Assembly: GCA_964448675.1 (NCBI GenBank)
Contig: CAYUZU010000003.1
Coordinates: forward strand, 62,001 to 126,000
Reading direction: 5' to 3'
DNA: 64,000 nucleotides
From: CAYUZU01 sp964448675
GTDB taxonomy: Bacteria; Planctomycetota; Phycisphaerae; UBA1845; Fen-1342
Positions 19,364 to 28,388 of this stretch are shown here, one piece after another. Position 1 is the first letter of the stretch. Each line of letters starts with the position of its first letter. Under the pieces are notes generated by a model. That model saw nothing but the letters and a program-made list of their open reading frames with translations, was not told the origin of the DNA and searched no databases. The position numbers were made by a program, and so were the translations under genes.

Positions 19364-20074
19364 TCAATTGCGTGGCAGGGCGTCGAGGTAATGCACAAGC
19401 TCACCGGCGATCTCGTCGAGCGCCTGCCCGACGGCACCCAGTTCAGCCTGCCACAGCGCCTCGCGGAATGTGAGCTCGTCTTTTGACTTCTCCGTCGTAT
19501 ACGACTGCGACGCGGTCGTGCAGAACGGCACGATGCCGGTGCGTACATCCAGCAGCAGTGCCTCGACCACGCAGTGCGCGCGAATCTGGTCGGCCTTGAA
19601 GAACCGTTGCTTCGTGTACGTGCGGCTCGACGAACGATAGAGCAGCACGACGTCGGCCTGGTAGCGCGCGGCGGCCGCTCGAATGTGCGGCACGGTCATG
19701 CGCTGTGGCATGAGCAGCGTCGGCAACACGGCGGCATTCGCGACGCGCGTACTGCCGGTGAGCTTGTCGATGAAGCGGTCGGAGATCTCCTCGTCGAGCT
19801 GCGCCAGTTCGTGCGACCACCAGCGGTAGTCATGCTCGGAGATGCGGATGATCGCCACGCGGGCGTCCGTCGGCACAATGACGCGCGCCCCGAGAATGTC
19901 CTCGATCGTGTCGTTGCTGAGCACGGCCTGGTCCTCGGGAAAGAGCGACTCGGTCAGAACCGGCCGACGGTCAAACCCGTCCCGGTCCGGCTTCGGTGCG
20001 TAGTTGACGGTGGCGGGCGTCGTGCATCCAATCATCGCGGTCAGCGTGGTGCAGAGTGCGAGCAGCGTGCGCAT
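19364..20074 (-). CDS. putative lipoprotein of unknown function
   Basis: A 236-residue protein with an N-terminal lipoprotein signal (LTAMIGC, near residue 16). The mature part contains VAIIRISEHDYRWW, VPHIRAAAARYQADVVLLY and VEALLLDVRTGIVPF, an alternating strand/helix pattern that resembles CsgG-like or related assembly lipoproteins; this is a weak structural impression. The ATG at 20074 opens the signal peptide directly. It lies 136 bases downstream of the TSP3 lipoprotein start, on the same strand. Confidence 0.7.
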   Translation of the reverse strand: MRTLLALCTTLTAMIGCTTPATVNYAPKPDRDGFDRRPVLTESLFPEDQAVLSNDTIEDILGARVIVPTDARVAIIRISEHDYRWWSHELAQLDEEISDRFIDKLTGSTRVANAAVLPTLLMPQRMTVPHIRAAAARYQADVVLLYRSSSRTYTKQRFFKADQIRAHCVVEALLLDVRTGIVPFCTTASQSYTTEKSKDELTFREALWQAELGAVGQALDEIAGELVHYLDALPRN

Positions 20075-20277
20075 GGCGGCTCCTTTGTCATGAGGGTCCC
20101 GATGAGGGTGGGGACGAATGTGGCGTGTTGCGAGCAACCCCGATCTCCTGTCGCATGTCGCGGACGGACCGGGGCATTATCCCGGCAACCGGCGGCGCCG
20201 GCAAGGCGCATAGAAAGCGGCCGTGCACCGCGCAAGTTGACGACACACGACCGCCTCAGGAGGGATGTGGATGAGCT

Positions 20278-21036
20278 CTATGCCGCCAGCCGCCGCCGGA
20301 TCATGCCCAGCAGCGAGCAGCCCAGCGCGCCGAGCACGACGGCGCCGGGGGCGGGAATGACGTTGGCCTCATACCAGAAGCCGGTGTCGAGCGAAGTGCG
20401 CGCGTTCTGACCCTGGGTCTCAAGCGCGTCGTACAGGTTGAGAAGCGGCGACCAGGCACCGGGAGTGAGCGCCGCCTCGAACAGGTGATTCGCACGAAAC
20501 GCGCTCACCCCGAGGTCGGTGACATCCAGCACGGCACCAACGCCGTTGTTGGTCGCGTCGATCTCCGGCTCCGTGACTGCGTCGATCAGCGACAATGCGC
20601 TGCCACCAAGATCCGTAACACGCATGGTGTAGCGGAGGTACACGTTTGACCAACCCCACGTGCCGCCCGTGCGATGCCAGACGCGCGTCGACCCGGTCCA
20701 GCGGGCGATGCCGTTGATCAAGTCAGAATCGCCCAAGCTGAGGTTCATCAACTCCTCGGGGGTGCTTGCGGCCCCGTCCATCGCCGCCCCAACCGCCCAA
20801 GTTGTGCTCACCGGCGCGGGACCGTAGTACAGCCGGCTGTAGTCGCCGAGGTTGATCGCAGAGAACTCGTAGTCCAGTCCGCCGGTGCGCCCTGGGTTCC
20901 CTGACGACGCAAAGGTGTATCCGTTGCCGCCCGCCGCGCCATTGATGTCATAGGTCGGCCCGGACAGGGCCGCCTGGCCCGGCACGAGGCTCGCGCCGGC
21001 CATTACTACCAGGATTGTGCCAACTACCCTCTTCAT
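20278..21036 (-). CDS. secreted protein with PEP-CTERM-like C-terminal sorting tail
   Basis: A 252-residue exported protein: signal peptide to about residue 22, a beta-rich Gly/Asn/Thr-rich body, and a C-terminal tail IPAPGAVVLGALGCSLLG followed by basic residues (MIRRRLAA). The layout (short Pro-rich motif, hydrophobic helix, basic end) is that of PEP-CTERM exosortase substrates, but with PAPGA in place of the canonical VPEP. GGAAGGAG six bases before the ATG supports the start. No exosortase lies in the window. The body has no recognised domain. A second protein with the same tail is at 61200. Confidence 0.85.
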   Translation of the reverse strand: MKRVVGTILVVMAGASLVPGQAALSGPTYDINGAAGGNGYTFASSGNPGRTGGLDYEFSAINLGDYSRLYYGPAPVSTTWAVGAAMDGAASTPEELMNLSLGDSDLINGIARWTGSTRVWHRTGGTWGWSNVYLRYTMRVTDLGGSALSLIDAVTEPEIDATNNGVGAVLDVTDLGVSAFRANHLFEAALTPGAWSPLLNLYDALETQGQNARTSLDTGFWYEANVIPAPGAVVLGALGCSLLGMIRRRLAA

Positions 21037-21437
21037 TGTTTTCTCCTTCCCATGGGATCACGTCGTGGCAAACACCGCCACGATCCGAGGCCTCAAACCA
21101 GAAGACTGGCGGGGCCGGCCGCGGCAGTCCCCGAAGGAACCGCCGCGGCCTCGCGCGACGCCGCGGCACGCGGCTCATCGCGGGGCCCCAACCGCCCGAA
21201 CACCCCGGGCCGATTGGTGCGACAGCGCAGGACGCGAAGAACCGTCCGCTTCAACTGCGCTGGCCCGAACACCGTCGCCCAACCAGCACCGATTGGATCC
21301 AATTTCGGCATCGTGGGTCAATCCCCCTAAACAGGGGGGTGCGGTCTGCGCCCGCCGCGGCCCGGTTTCCTAACCTCGCGTCACCGCGTAGGATACGCGC
21401 CGCAGGGCGTTCCGCAGGAACCAGGGAGTTTCGTGCG
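21037..21437. other. divergent spacer upstream of fmt
   Basis: 401 bases with no supported gene. The only structure seen is a six-base-pair hairpin, CCCCCT-AAAC-AGGGGG, at 21323-21338, without a T-run. Promoters for the PEP-CTERM-like gene and fmt should lie here, but no good -35/-10 pair was found. Confidence 0.5.
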
Positions 21438-22391
21438 ATGCGGCTGGCTTTTCTGGGTACGGGTGATTTCGGGGTCGGGGCGCTGCACGCGCTGCGCGCC
21501 GCCGGGCACGAGATCGTTGCCGTCATCAGCCAGCCCGACCGCCCCGCCGGCCGCGGCCGCAGCGTGCGGCCTACGCCGATCCACGCCGCCGCCGACGAGC
21601 TCGGCCTGCGCCACATCCAGGCCGACGACGTCAACGCCCTCGATCTCGATGCCGCGATCGACGACGCCGAGGTCGCCGTGGTAGTCGCGTTCGGCCAGAA
21701 GCTGGGGAACGAGCTTCTCGACAAACCCCGCCACGGCTGCGTGAACATCCACGGCTCGCTGCTGCCCAAGTACCGCGGCGCGGCCCCGTTTCAGTGGGCG
21801 ATCATCAACGGCGAGCAGGAGACCGGCGTCACCATCTTCCGCGTCAACGAGCGCTGGGACGCCGGCGACATCCTGGGCCGCCGCAGCCTCGCCATCCGTG
21901 AGGACGAGACCGCGGCGGAGTTGCATGACCGCCTGGCCGAGCTCGGCGCGGCCCTGATCGTCGACGTGGTCGCCGACCTCGCGGCGGGCCGGGCAACACC
22001 GCAGCCGCAGGACACGTCGCAAGCCACACGGGCCCCAAAGCTGAGCAAGGCCGACGGGGCGATCGACTGGACCGCCCCCGCCGCCACCATCGTCCGCCGG
22101 ATTCACGGCCTCTGGTCGTGGCCGGCGGCGACGTGCCGGTTCCTTTCGCGCAGTGGCAAGAGCGAGCGCCTGCTGCTGGTTCGGGCGGCGGTGGCCGACG
22201 ACGGCGCGCCGCCCAGCGGCGACGTTCCGCCCGGGGCGTTCTGTGACGACGGCACCGTGCAGGCCGACCCGGGACGCGTGCAACTGCTGGAGGTCAAACC
22301 CGCCGGTGGCAAGCGCATGACGTTCGACGCTTTTGCCAACGGGCGGCAGGTGACTGTGGGCGACCGCCTGCTGCCGGTGGATGACAAATGA
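21438..22391 (+). CDS. fmt: methionyl-tRNA formyltransferase
   Basis: Formylates initiator Met-tRNA using 10-formyltetrahydrofolate in the cytoplasm. The 317 residues are normal for the family. The N-terminal nucleotide-binding half begins RLAFLGTGDFGVGAL; the catalytic strand CVNIHGSLLPKYRGAAP carries Asn103 and His105; WDAGDI (about 140-145) supplies the Asp; the C-terminal half is the tRNA-binding barrel. The ATG at 21438 is directly before the first conserved strand, so the long frame upstream was excluded. The stop overlaps the rsmB start (ATGA), a common fmt-rsmB arrangement. Confidence 0.95.
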   Translation: MRLAFLGTGDFGVGALHALRAAGHEIVAVISQPDRPAGRGRSVRPTPIHAAADELGLRHIQADDVNALDLDAAIDDAEVAVVVAFGQKLGNELLDKPRHGCVNIHGSLLPKYRGAAPFQWAIINGEQETGVTIFRVNERWDAGDILGRRSLAIREDETAAELHDRLAELGAALIVDVVADLAAGRATPQPQDTSQATRAPKLSKADGAIDWTAPAATIVRRIHGLWSWPAATCRFLSRSGKSERLLLVRAAVADDGAPPSGDVPPGAFCDDGTVQADPGRVQLLEVKPAGGKRMTFDAFANGRQVTVGDRLLPVDDK

Positions 22392-23800
22392 GCGACGCGG
22401 CGCGCACCGATACCACACTCGACGGGCGGACCGCCGCTGCGCGGGCATTGACCGACGCGCTCGACGGTACACAGTTCGTCTGCGACGCGCTGCGGTCGCT
22501 GCGTGCTGCGGGATCACTCAGCGGTCGCGAGGCTGGGCTGGCGATGGAGATCGGCCAGGGGGCCGCGCGTCACCTCGTCACCATCGAGCACGTCCTCAGC
22601 CATGTCGCCAAGTACGAGCCGCGCCGCACGAAGCCCATCCTGCGGGCGATCCTGTATTGTGCCGCGTACCAGATCATCTGGATGGATCGCATCCCGACGT
22701 TCGCGGCGGTGGACGAGTCCGTGCGCCTGGCGCGGAAGCTCGCCGGCGGCCGCTCGCCGGGCATGGTCAACGCGATTCTGCGCCGCCTGACCGGCGCCAT
22801 TGTCGAGCCCCGCGGCGCGTGGCAGCGCTTGAACCCGCAACACGTGCGCGTGAGCTGGGAGCAGGCGTGTCACTTCAAGCTGCCGGTGCTGCCCGCCCCC
22901 GGAGACGACGATCCGTCCGAACACCTCGCGGTGGCCGCCGGCGAGCGACCGCAGCGTTATACACAGTTGTGCCGGCGCTACGGCGCCGCGCGTACCGAGT
23001 CCATCGCCTGGGCGTCGCAGGCCGTCCCGGTCACGGTGCTGCAACGCAACACACAACGCGCGACCGCGGAGGCATTTCAGACGTACTTGCGCACCGCGTG
23101 CGGCAACGTGGTCTCGTTTGCGCGCGGTGCCGCGTTCGTGCCCGCCGGCGTGGCGGTCTTTGACAGCCCGGCGTTCCAGGATGGGCTGGTCTACGTGCAG
23201 GACATGACGGCGCATCGCGCGGCGCTGGCGATCGCAGCACGCCCGGGCCAGCGTGTGCTCGACCTCTGCGCGGCGCCCGGTGGCAAGACCGTGACGCTGG
23301 CGCTGGCCATGCAGAATCGCGGGGCCGTCATCGCCTGCGACACAGCCGCCGACCGGCTGAAGCTGGTCGATGCCAACGTCCTGCGGCTCGGGCTGGATTG
23401 CGTGCACACGCGGCTGCTGTCGCCCGAACAGGATCACATCGATGCCGGCAGCCAGCCGCTCGACGCGGCGATTGTCGACGTGCCGTGCTCGAACAGCGGG
23501 GTGATCGCGCGGCGACCGGAGGCGCGGCTGGGGCTGACGGCGCGCAAGCTCGGCTCCCTCATCGAGGTGCAGCGTGAGCTGCTGCGCAAGGCGGCCGAGC
23601 CGGTGCGCCCCGGCGGCTGCGTCGTCTACAGCACGTGCAGCATCGAGCCCGCCGAAAACGAGGAGGTCGTCGCGTACTTCGCGGTGGCAAACCCGGAATG
23701 GTCGCTGGTCGAGGAAGAGACGACCCTGCCGGCGTGGGGGCCCGCATTGAGCGACTGGCGCGATGGCGGCTACTTCGCCCGGCTGCAGCGGGCGGTGTGA
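22388..23800 (+). CDS. rsmB: 16S rRNA m5C967 methyltransferase
   Basis: A 470-residue RNA methyltransferase of the Fmu/RsmB family. A NusB-like RNA-binding domain covers about residues 12-150 and the Rossmann methyltransferase covers about 230-470, with LDLCAAPGGKT as the AdoMet loop. Both catalytic cysteines are present: DVPCSNSGV and YSTCS. The spacer between the domains (about 160-235) is longer than usual and contains a Pro/Asp-rich stretch. Translation is coupled to fmt. Confidence 0.93.
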   Translation: MSDAARTDTTLDGRTAAARALTDALDGTQFVCDALRSLRAAGSLSGREAGLAMEIGQGAARHLVTIEHVLSHVAKYEPRRTKPILRAILYCAAYQIIWMDRIPTFAAVDESVRLARKLAGGRSPGMVNAILRRLTGAIVEPRGAWQRLNPQHVRVSWEQACHFKLPVLPAPGDDDPSEHLAVAAGERPQRYTQLCRRYGAARTESIAWASQAVPVTVLQRNTQRATAEAFQTYLRTACGNVVSFARGAAFVPAGVAVFDSPAFQDGLVYVQDMTAHRAALAIAARPGQRVLDLCAAPGGKTVTLALAMQNRGAVIACDTAADRLKLVDANVLRLGLDCVHTRLLSPEQDHIDAGSQPLDAAIVDVPCSNSGVIARRPEARLGLTARKLGSLIEVQRELLRKAAEPVRPGGCVVYSTCSIEPAENEEVVAYFAVANPEWSLVEEETTLPAWGPALSDWRDGGYFARLQRAV

Positions 23801-23803
23801 CAC

Positions 23804-24733
23804 CTACGAGCGCAAAACGGCAATCACCGCGTCGACGACGTCGTACATCCGCCGCAAGCCACGGTGCGTGCGGGCAGCGATGTGCGGGGTCAGCAGGCAC
23901 CGTTCGCACGTGAAGAGCGGGTGCTCGGGCGGCAGTGGCTCGGGGTCGGTCACGTCGAGCGCGGCACCGGCGATGCGCTGCCCGAGCAACGCCGCCGTCA
24001 GCGCCGCCGTGTCCACCACCGCCCCGCGTGCCGTATTGACGAGGTATGCCGTCGGCTTCGTCCGCGACAGCACGTCCGCGTCGATCAAGCTGCGCGTCTG
24101 CGGTGTCAGCGGCACGTGCAGCGTGATCATGTCACACCGCGCCCAGATGTCGTCCTTGGGCACCGCTTCGGCCGCGAAGTCGAACGGACCGACGTCGGCA
24201 ATGTCGTTGTACAGAACCTGTGCCCCGAATCCCGCTGCACAACGCCGCCCCACCGCCGACCCGATGCGTCCCATCCCGACGATCCCCACTGTCCGCTGGT
24301 GCAGCTCGTCGCCGTGCCCGGCCGCCCGCGCCCCGGTAAAGACACCGGCGCGATACGCCGCCGAGAGCCGCCCGATCGGGCGCAGCAGCTGCAGCATGAA
24401 CGCCAGTGCCAGGTCGGCGACCGCCTCGGTGGCGGCCGCAGGCGTGTTCACGACCTGAATCCCCAGTTCGTCGGCGGCGGCAACGTCGACCCTGTCCGTC
24501 CCCACGCCCGGCACGCCCACCACGCGCAGCCGCGGTCCCGCCGCCAGCACGCGCCGCGAGATCGTCACGTGTGTCCGCGCCACGATCGCGTCACAATCCG
24601 CCACATACGCGCAGAGCGTATCTTCATCATGCGCCGGCGGACGAACGACCTCTCCTGCGGCCGCCAGGCGCGCCTCGGCATCCGGACTCAACGCAAATGG
24701 CAGCAGGATCTTCGCCATGGCCGCCCTCGTCAT
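23804..24733 (-). CDS. D-isomer-specific 2-hydroxyacid dehydrogenase
   Basis: A 309-residue NAD-dependent dehydrogenase. The cofactor loop is GIVGMGRIGSAVG (about 150-162) and the catalytic residues are Arg236 (NTARGAV), Glu265 (DPEPLP) and His284 (LTPHIA). It has only the catalytic and nucleotide-binding domains, without the ASB or ACT domains of full-length phosphoglycerate dehydrogenase, so glycerate, hydroxypyruvate or another substrate is equally possible. The ATG at 24733 forms an ATGA overlap with rlmN, which favours it over the ATG at 24718. Confidence 0.88.
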   Translation of the reverse strand: MTRAAMAKILLPFALSPDAEARLAAAGEVVRPPAHDEDTLCAYVADCDAIVARTHVTISRRVLAAGPRLRVVGVPGVGTDRVDVAAADELGIQVVNTPAAATEAVADLALAFMLQLLRPIGRLSAAYRAGVFTGARAAGHGDELHQRTVGIVGMGRIGSAVGRRCAAGFGAQVLYNDIADVGPFDFAAEAVPKDDIWARCDMITLHVPLTPQTRSLIDADVLSRTKPTAYLVNTARGAVVDTAALTAALLGQRIAGAALDVTDPEPLPPEHPLFTCERCLLTPHIAARTHRGLRRMYDVVDAVIAVLRS

Positions 24734-25815
24734 CCCTGCCGCTCGGCGGCCCGGCGCCGCAGTTGTCCGCATGCCGCGTCGACGTCACGCCCGCGCGAGG
24801 TGCGAATGTGGGCGTTGACGCCACGCTCGCGCAGCTCGCGTTGAAAGCCGTAGGCCTCTTCGCTGTTGGGCCGATCGAACGGCAGGCCGGGTACGGGGTT
24901 GTAGCGCAGCAGGTTCACGTTGCAGCGCAGCCGCTTGCAGATGGTGGCCAGCTGGCTCGCATGCTTCTGGCTCATGTTCACGCCCGACAGCAGGATGTAC
25001 TCGAGCGTGATCTCGCGACCGGTCTGGTCGAAGAAGTAGCGGCAGGCGTCGAGCAGTTGATCCAGCGGCACCTTGCCCCAAGGGATGAGCTCGCGGCGCA
25101 GCCCCTCGTCCGGCGCGTGCAGCGACAGGGCGAGGTTGACCTGCAGCCCTTCGTCGGCCAGCTTGCGGATCTGGGCCGGCAGGCCGACCGTGCTGACCGT
25201 GATGCGCCGGGCGCCGATGTTCAGCCCCCACGGGGCGTTGATGATGCGCAGGGCCCGCACGACGGCGTCATAGTTCGCCAGCGGCTCGCCCATGCCCATG
25301 AAGACGATGTTGCTCAGCCGGGTCGGGCGCTCGGCGTCGGGGGCCGTGGTCGCGCGCACCAGACGATCGACGCGCCACACCTGCTCGACGATCTCGCCGG
25401 CGGCCAGGTTCCGCTGCACGCCATCGAGGCCACTGGCACAAAACCGGCAGCCGACGGGGCAGCCGACCTGGGACGAAACGCATACCGTGTGGCGCTCGGC
25501 TTCGGGAATCCACACGGTCTCGATCGCAGCCTCGTCCGGCCAGGTGAGCAGGAGCTTGCGGGTGCCGTCGCGGGCGGCGGACTCGGAGGTGATACGCGCC
25601 TTGCCAATGACAGCGTGCTCAGCGAGCCAGGCGCGCAGGGCCTTGGAGAGATTGGTCATCTGGTCGAAACGGTCGGCGTGCTTCTCGTAGATCCACTGCA
25701 GGATCTGGTTGGCGCGGTAGCCGTCCTGCTGCTCGGCGACCATCCAGGCGCGGAACGAGCCGAGGTCCTCGTCGAGCAGATGTCGTTTTTGGTCGCTATA
25801 ACTCTCACTGATCAT
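24730..25815 (-). CDS. rlmN: 23S rRNA (A2503-C2)/tRNA (A37-C2) methyltransferase
   Basis: Radical SAM enzyme that methylates C2 of A2503 in 23S rRNA and A37 in some tRNAs. The cluster motif CPVGCRFC supplies Cys119, Cys123 and Cys126; the conserved methyl-carrier cysteine near the C-terminus is in DVDAACGQL (Cys349). NIVFMGMGEPLANYD is the signature following the radical SAM core. Its 361 residues are normal length. It is the first gene of a two-gene unit with the hydroxyacid dehydrogenase and is divergent from the aminotransferase gene. Confidence 0.96.
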   Translation of the reverse strand: MISESYSDQKRHLLDEDLGSFRAWMVAEQQDGYRANQILQWIYEKHADRFDQMTNLSKALRAWLAEHAVIGKARITSESAARDGTRKLLLTWPDEAAIETVWIPEAERHTVCVSSQVGCPVGCRFCASGLDGVQRNLAAGEIVEQVWRVDRLVRATTAPDAERPTRLSNIVFMGMGEPLANYDAVVRALRIINAPWGLNIGARRITVSTVGLPAQIRKLADEGLQVNLALSLHAPDEGLRRELIPWGKVPLDQLLDACRYFFDQTGREITLEYILLSGVNMSQKHASQLATICKRLRCNVNLLRYNPVPGLPFDRPNSEEAYGFQRELRERGVNAHIRTSRGRDVDAACGQLRRRAAERQG

Positions 25816-25901
25816 TCGCGCATGTTATCACCCACGCCGAGAGCCCGGAAGCGGAGCAGCTCGTTTGAAACCGTTCAGGCCGCAACCCCCAGCGCCCCCC
25901 C

Positions 25902-25930
25902 TTGCAATGCGTGTTTACGGGCCCTATGCT
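25902..25930 (+). promoter_or_regulatory. candidate promoter of the aminotransferase gene
   Basis: TTGCAA and TATGCT with 17-base spacing. A transcript would have a leader of about 140 bases; a CACGT...ACGTG hairpin lies in it, but no branched-chain-rich leader peptide is visible. Confidence 0.45.
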
Positions 25931-26073
25931 CTTAACATGATGGCACGTCAGGGCCACAGCACGTGGTCTCCAGGGAGGGGGAAACACTGCGGTTCTGTTC
26001 GCGATTCGTCACGTCCGGATTCACTGCCCGCGCCGTACCGGGCCGCGCGCGGTCGTTCATTGGGAGACGCTTC

Positions 26074-27150
26074 ATGAGTGTTATCGCCGGTCATCGTCAT
26101 ACGAGCCTGCCCAAGGGGCGGGAAGGCAAAGCGGATCTCGATTGGGAGAACCTGAGCTTCGGCTTCACCCCGACAGACTACAACATTCGCTACGTCTGGC
26201 GCGATGGCGCCTGGGGCAAGGGCACCCTCAGCGAGGAGCAGACCATTCCGCTGCACATTGCCGCCACCTGCCTGCACTATGGCCAGGAGTGTTTCGAAGG
26301 GCTCAAGGCATTCGAGACACGCCGCGGCGACGTGGTCCTGTTCCGTCCGGATGAGAATGCACGGCGGATCGCCAACTCGTGTCGCAAGATCCACATGGAG
26401 CCGATCCCCGAAGAGATGTTCATCGACGCGGTCGAGCGCGTCGTCAACGCGAACCGGCGGTTCGTGCCGCCGTATGGCACGGGCGCGAGCCTCTACGTCC
26501 GGCCGCTGGTGCTCGGCACCGGGCCACAGGTCGGTGTGAAACCCGCGACGGAGTATCTGTTCATGGTGTTCGTCACGCCGGTGGGGCCGTACTTCAAGAG
26601 CGGGTTCAAGCCGGTGGACCTGATCGTCGAGGAAGAGGTCGACCGCGCGGCGCCGCTGGGCGTCGGGGATGTGAAGGTCGGCGGCAACTATGCGGCGGGG
26701 CTGCGCGCGTCACTGCGGGCCAAGCAGCGCGGCTACACCGAGGTGCTGTATCTCGACGCGAAAGAAAAGCGCTATATCGACGAGTCGGGGCCGGCGAACT
26801 TCTTCGCGATTACCGCGGACGACCAGTACGTGACACCCGACAGCGAGTCGATCCTGCCCTCGATCACCAACAAGTCGCTCATCACGCTGGCCGAGGAGAT
26901 GGGCCTGCGGCCCCAACGCCGCCCGGTCGACGTCGAGGAGATCTTCGACTTCAAGGAGGCCGGCTGCTGTGGCACGGCTGCCGTGATCACACCCGTCGGC
27001 TCGATCACCTTCCGCGAGCGCAAGGTGGTGTATTCGCAGGACGGCGCGGCAGGCAAGAACTGCACCGAGCTCTATCGCCGGCTCAAGGCGATCCAACTCG
27101 GCGACGCGACGGACCGCTACGGCTGGATCCACCGCGTGCGGGAGCAATAG
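26074..27150 (+). CDS. ilvE: branched-chain amino acid aminotransferase
   Basis: A 358-residue fold-type IV PLP enzyme catalysing the last step of Leu/Ile/Val synthesis. The PLP lysine is in GDVKVGGNYAAGL; LHYGQECFEGLKAF and ESGPANFFAI are further family signatures. Length and layout match the longer class of branched-chain aminotransferases found in many Gram-positives and eukaryotes, rather than the roughly 300-residue E. coli type. GGGAGA before the ATG at 26074 marks the start. It is convergent with fabI. Confidence 0.93.
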   Translation: MSVIAGHRHTSLPKGREGKADLDWENLSFGFTPTDYNIRYVWRDGAWGKGTLSEEQTIPLHIAATCLHYGQECFEGLKAFETRRGDVVLFRPDENARRIANSCRKIHMEPIPEEMFIDAVERVVNANRRFVPPYGTGASLYVRPLVLGTGPQVGVKPATEYLFMVFVTPVGPYFKSGFKPVDLIVEEEVDRAAPLGVGDVKVGGNYAAGLRASLRAKQRGYTEVLYLDAKEKRYIDESGPANFFAITADDQYVTPDSESILPSITNKSLITLAEEMGLRPQRRPVDVEEIFDFKEAGCCGTAAVITPVGSITFRERKVVYSQDGAAGKNCTELYRRLKAIQLGDATDRYGWIHRVREQ

Positions 27151-27298
27151 CAGAGGCAGCCGTCATCAGTCTGCTTTCAGCTCTCGGCCGCACGGCCGTT
27201 GCGGGTGCCGCGGCGGCCTGCGCCTTGTGTGCTGCGTGTTCGGTCGACGGTCGTCAGTAGCGGCGGGCTGTCAGCCACTGGCCATCAGCCAGCGGATC

Positions 27299-28087
27299 TT
27301 ACCAGCCGACGATGTTGTAGCCACAGTCGACGAAATGCACCTCGCCGGTGACGCCACTGGAAAGATCGCTGAGCAGGTACAGACCGGCCGAGCCGACCTC
27401 GTGGCCGCGGACATTGCGGTGCAGCGGAGCCTTCGGTGGGTAGTGGCGCAGGATCTTGTCGAACCCCCCCACGCCCATTGCTGACAGCGTCTGGACGGGC
27501 CCAGCAGAAACGGCATTGACGCGAATGCTGCCCTCGCGCCCCAATTCGCCGGCGAGATACCGCACGGAAGACTCGAGCGCGGCCTTGCACACGCCCATGA
27601 CGTTGTAGCCTGGCATCATGCGGGTAGCGCCGAGGTAGGTCAGGGTGAGAATGCTGGCATTCTCGTTGAGATAGCGCAGGCCGTGCTGGCACAGGGCAAT
27701 GAGCGAATAGACGCTGACGTCAAGCGCCTGGGCGAAGTCGGCCCGCGAGGTCTTGTAGAACGGGTTGGTCAGGGCCGCCCGATTGGCGAAGGCAATCGAG
27801 TGGACGATGAAGTCCAGGTGGCCGATCTGGCGGTTGATCTCCTGGAAGGCCCCGCGAATCTGCTTATCGTCAGTGACGTCGCACGGCACGATGCAGGTGG
27901 CGCCGAGCGGCTCGGCAAGCTGGCGCACGCGGCGCTCCATCTTCGGCGGCGGCAGGTGGGTGAAGGCCAGCTCGGCCCCCTCCTCGTGGAGGCGCTGGGC
28001 GATGTGCCAGGCGAGTGAGCGATCGTTGGCGACGCCAAAGACGGCGCCGCGCTTTCCGTCCATCAATCCGAGAGGCATGTTCTTCAC
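27299..28087 (-). CDS. fabI: enoyl-[acyl-carrier-protein] reductase (NADH)
   Basis: Short-chain dehydrogenase that reduces trans-2-enoyl-ACP in fatty acid elongation. The FabI-type Tyr-X6-Lys catalytic pair is Tyr161 and Lys168 (YNVMGVCK), distinct from the YXXXK of other SDRs. FGVANDRSLAWHIA is the cofactor region and VHSIAFANR is family-typical. The 262-residue length fits. A GAGGAG site six bases before a GTG at 28087 supports that start over the ATG three codons later. It is divergent from the ETF genes. Confidence 0.93.
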   Translation of the reverse strand: MKNMPLGLMDGKRGAVFGVANDRSLAWHIAQRLHEEGAELAFTHLPPPKMERRVRQLAEPLGATCIVPCDVTDDKQIRGAFQEINRQIGHLDFIVHSIAFANRAALTNPFYKTSRADFAQALDVSVYSLIALCQHGLRYLNENASILTLTYLGATRMMPGYNVMGVCKAALESSVRYLAGELGREGSIRVNAVSAGPVQTLSAMGVGGFDKILRHYPPKAPLHRNVRGHEVGSAGLYLLSDLSSGVTGEVHFVDCGYNIVGW

Positions 28088-28388
28088 GTTATTCTCCTCG
28101 ACCCGGTCGGCCCGACCGCGCAGGGGCCGCTTGTTGAGAACTGTATGCGCGCGCCGGTGGAAAACAAGGGGCAGAGGGCGACGGAGCGAGGGAGGGGGCA
28201 AGCCAATGATCAATCACCAATGATCGGTGGGGAGGTGGCCGGCAACCTGGCTCTCCGGCAGGCTGAATTGCGCATGCACCAGCCCGCGGCGGAGAGCTGA
28301 GGGCGACAGCTCCCCCCGCTTGACGGTTTTTCGTCGGCCTGCTAGTGTTGCGCAGCTATTCGCAGTGAGAATGTGAGGGAGTGCCAAC
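28088..28388. other. divergent spacer between fabI and etfB
   Basis: 301 bases without a gene. Besides a promoter for etfB it contains a purine-rich stretch near 28170-28200 and a repeated CAATGATC motif near 28203-28224 that resembles spacer repeats elsewhere in the window. Confidence 0.5.
28320..28348 (+). promoter_or_regulatory. candidate promoter for etfB
   Basis: TTGACG (five of six) and TAGTGT (three of six) with 17-base spacing, 41 bases before the etfB GTG, which has GGGAG at a good distance. Confidence 0.45.

Noticed and set aside
21323..21338. CCCCCT-AAAC-AGGGGG hairpin before fmt as a terminator
   Set aside because: No T-run follows and it lies upstream of a divergent pair, so termination there is not expected.
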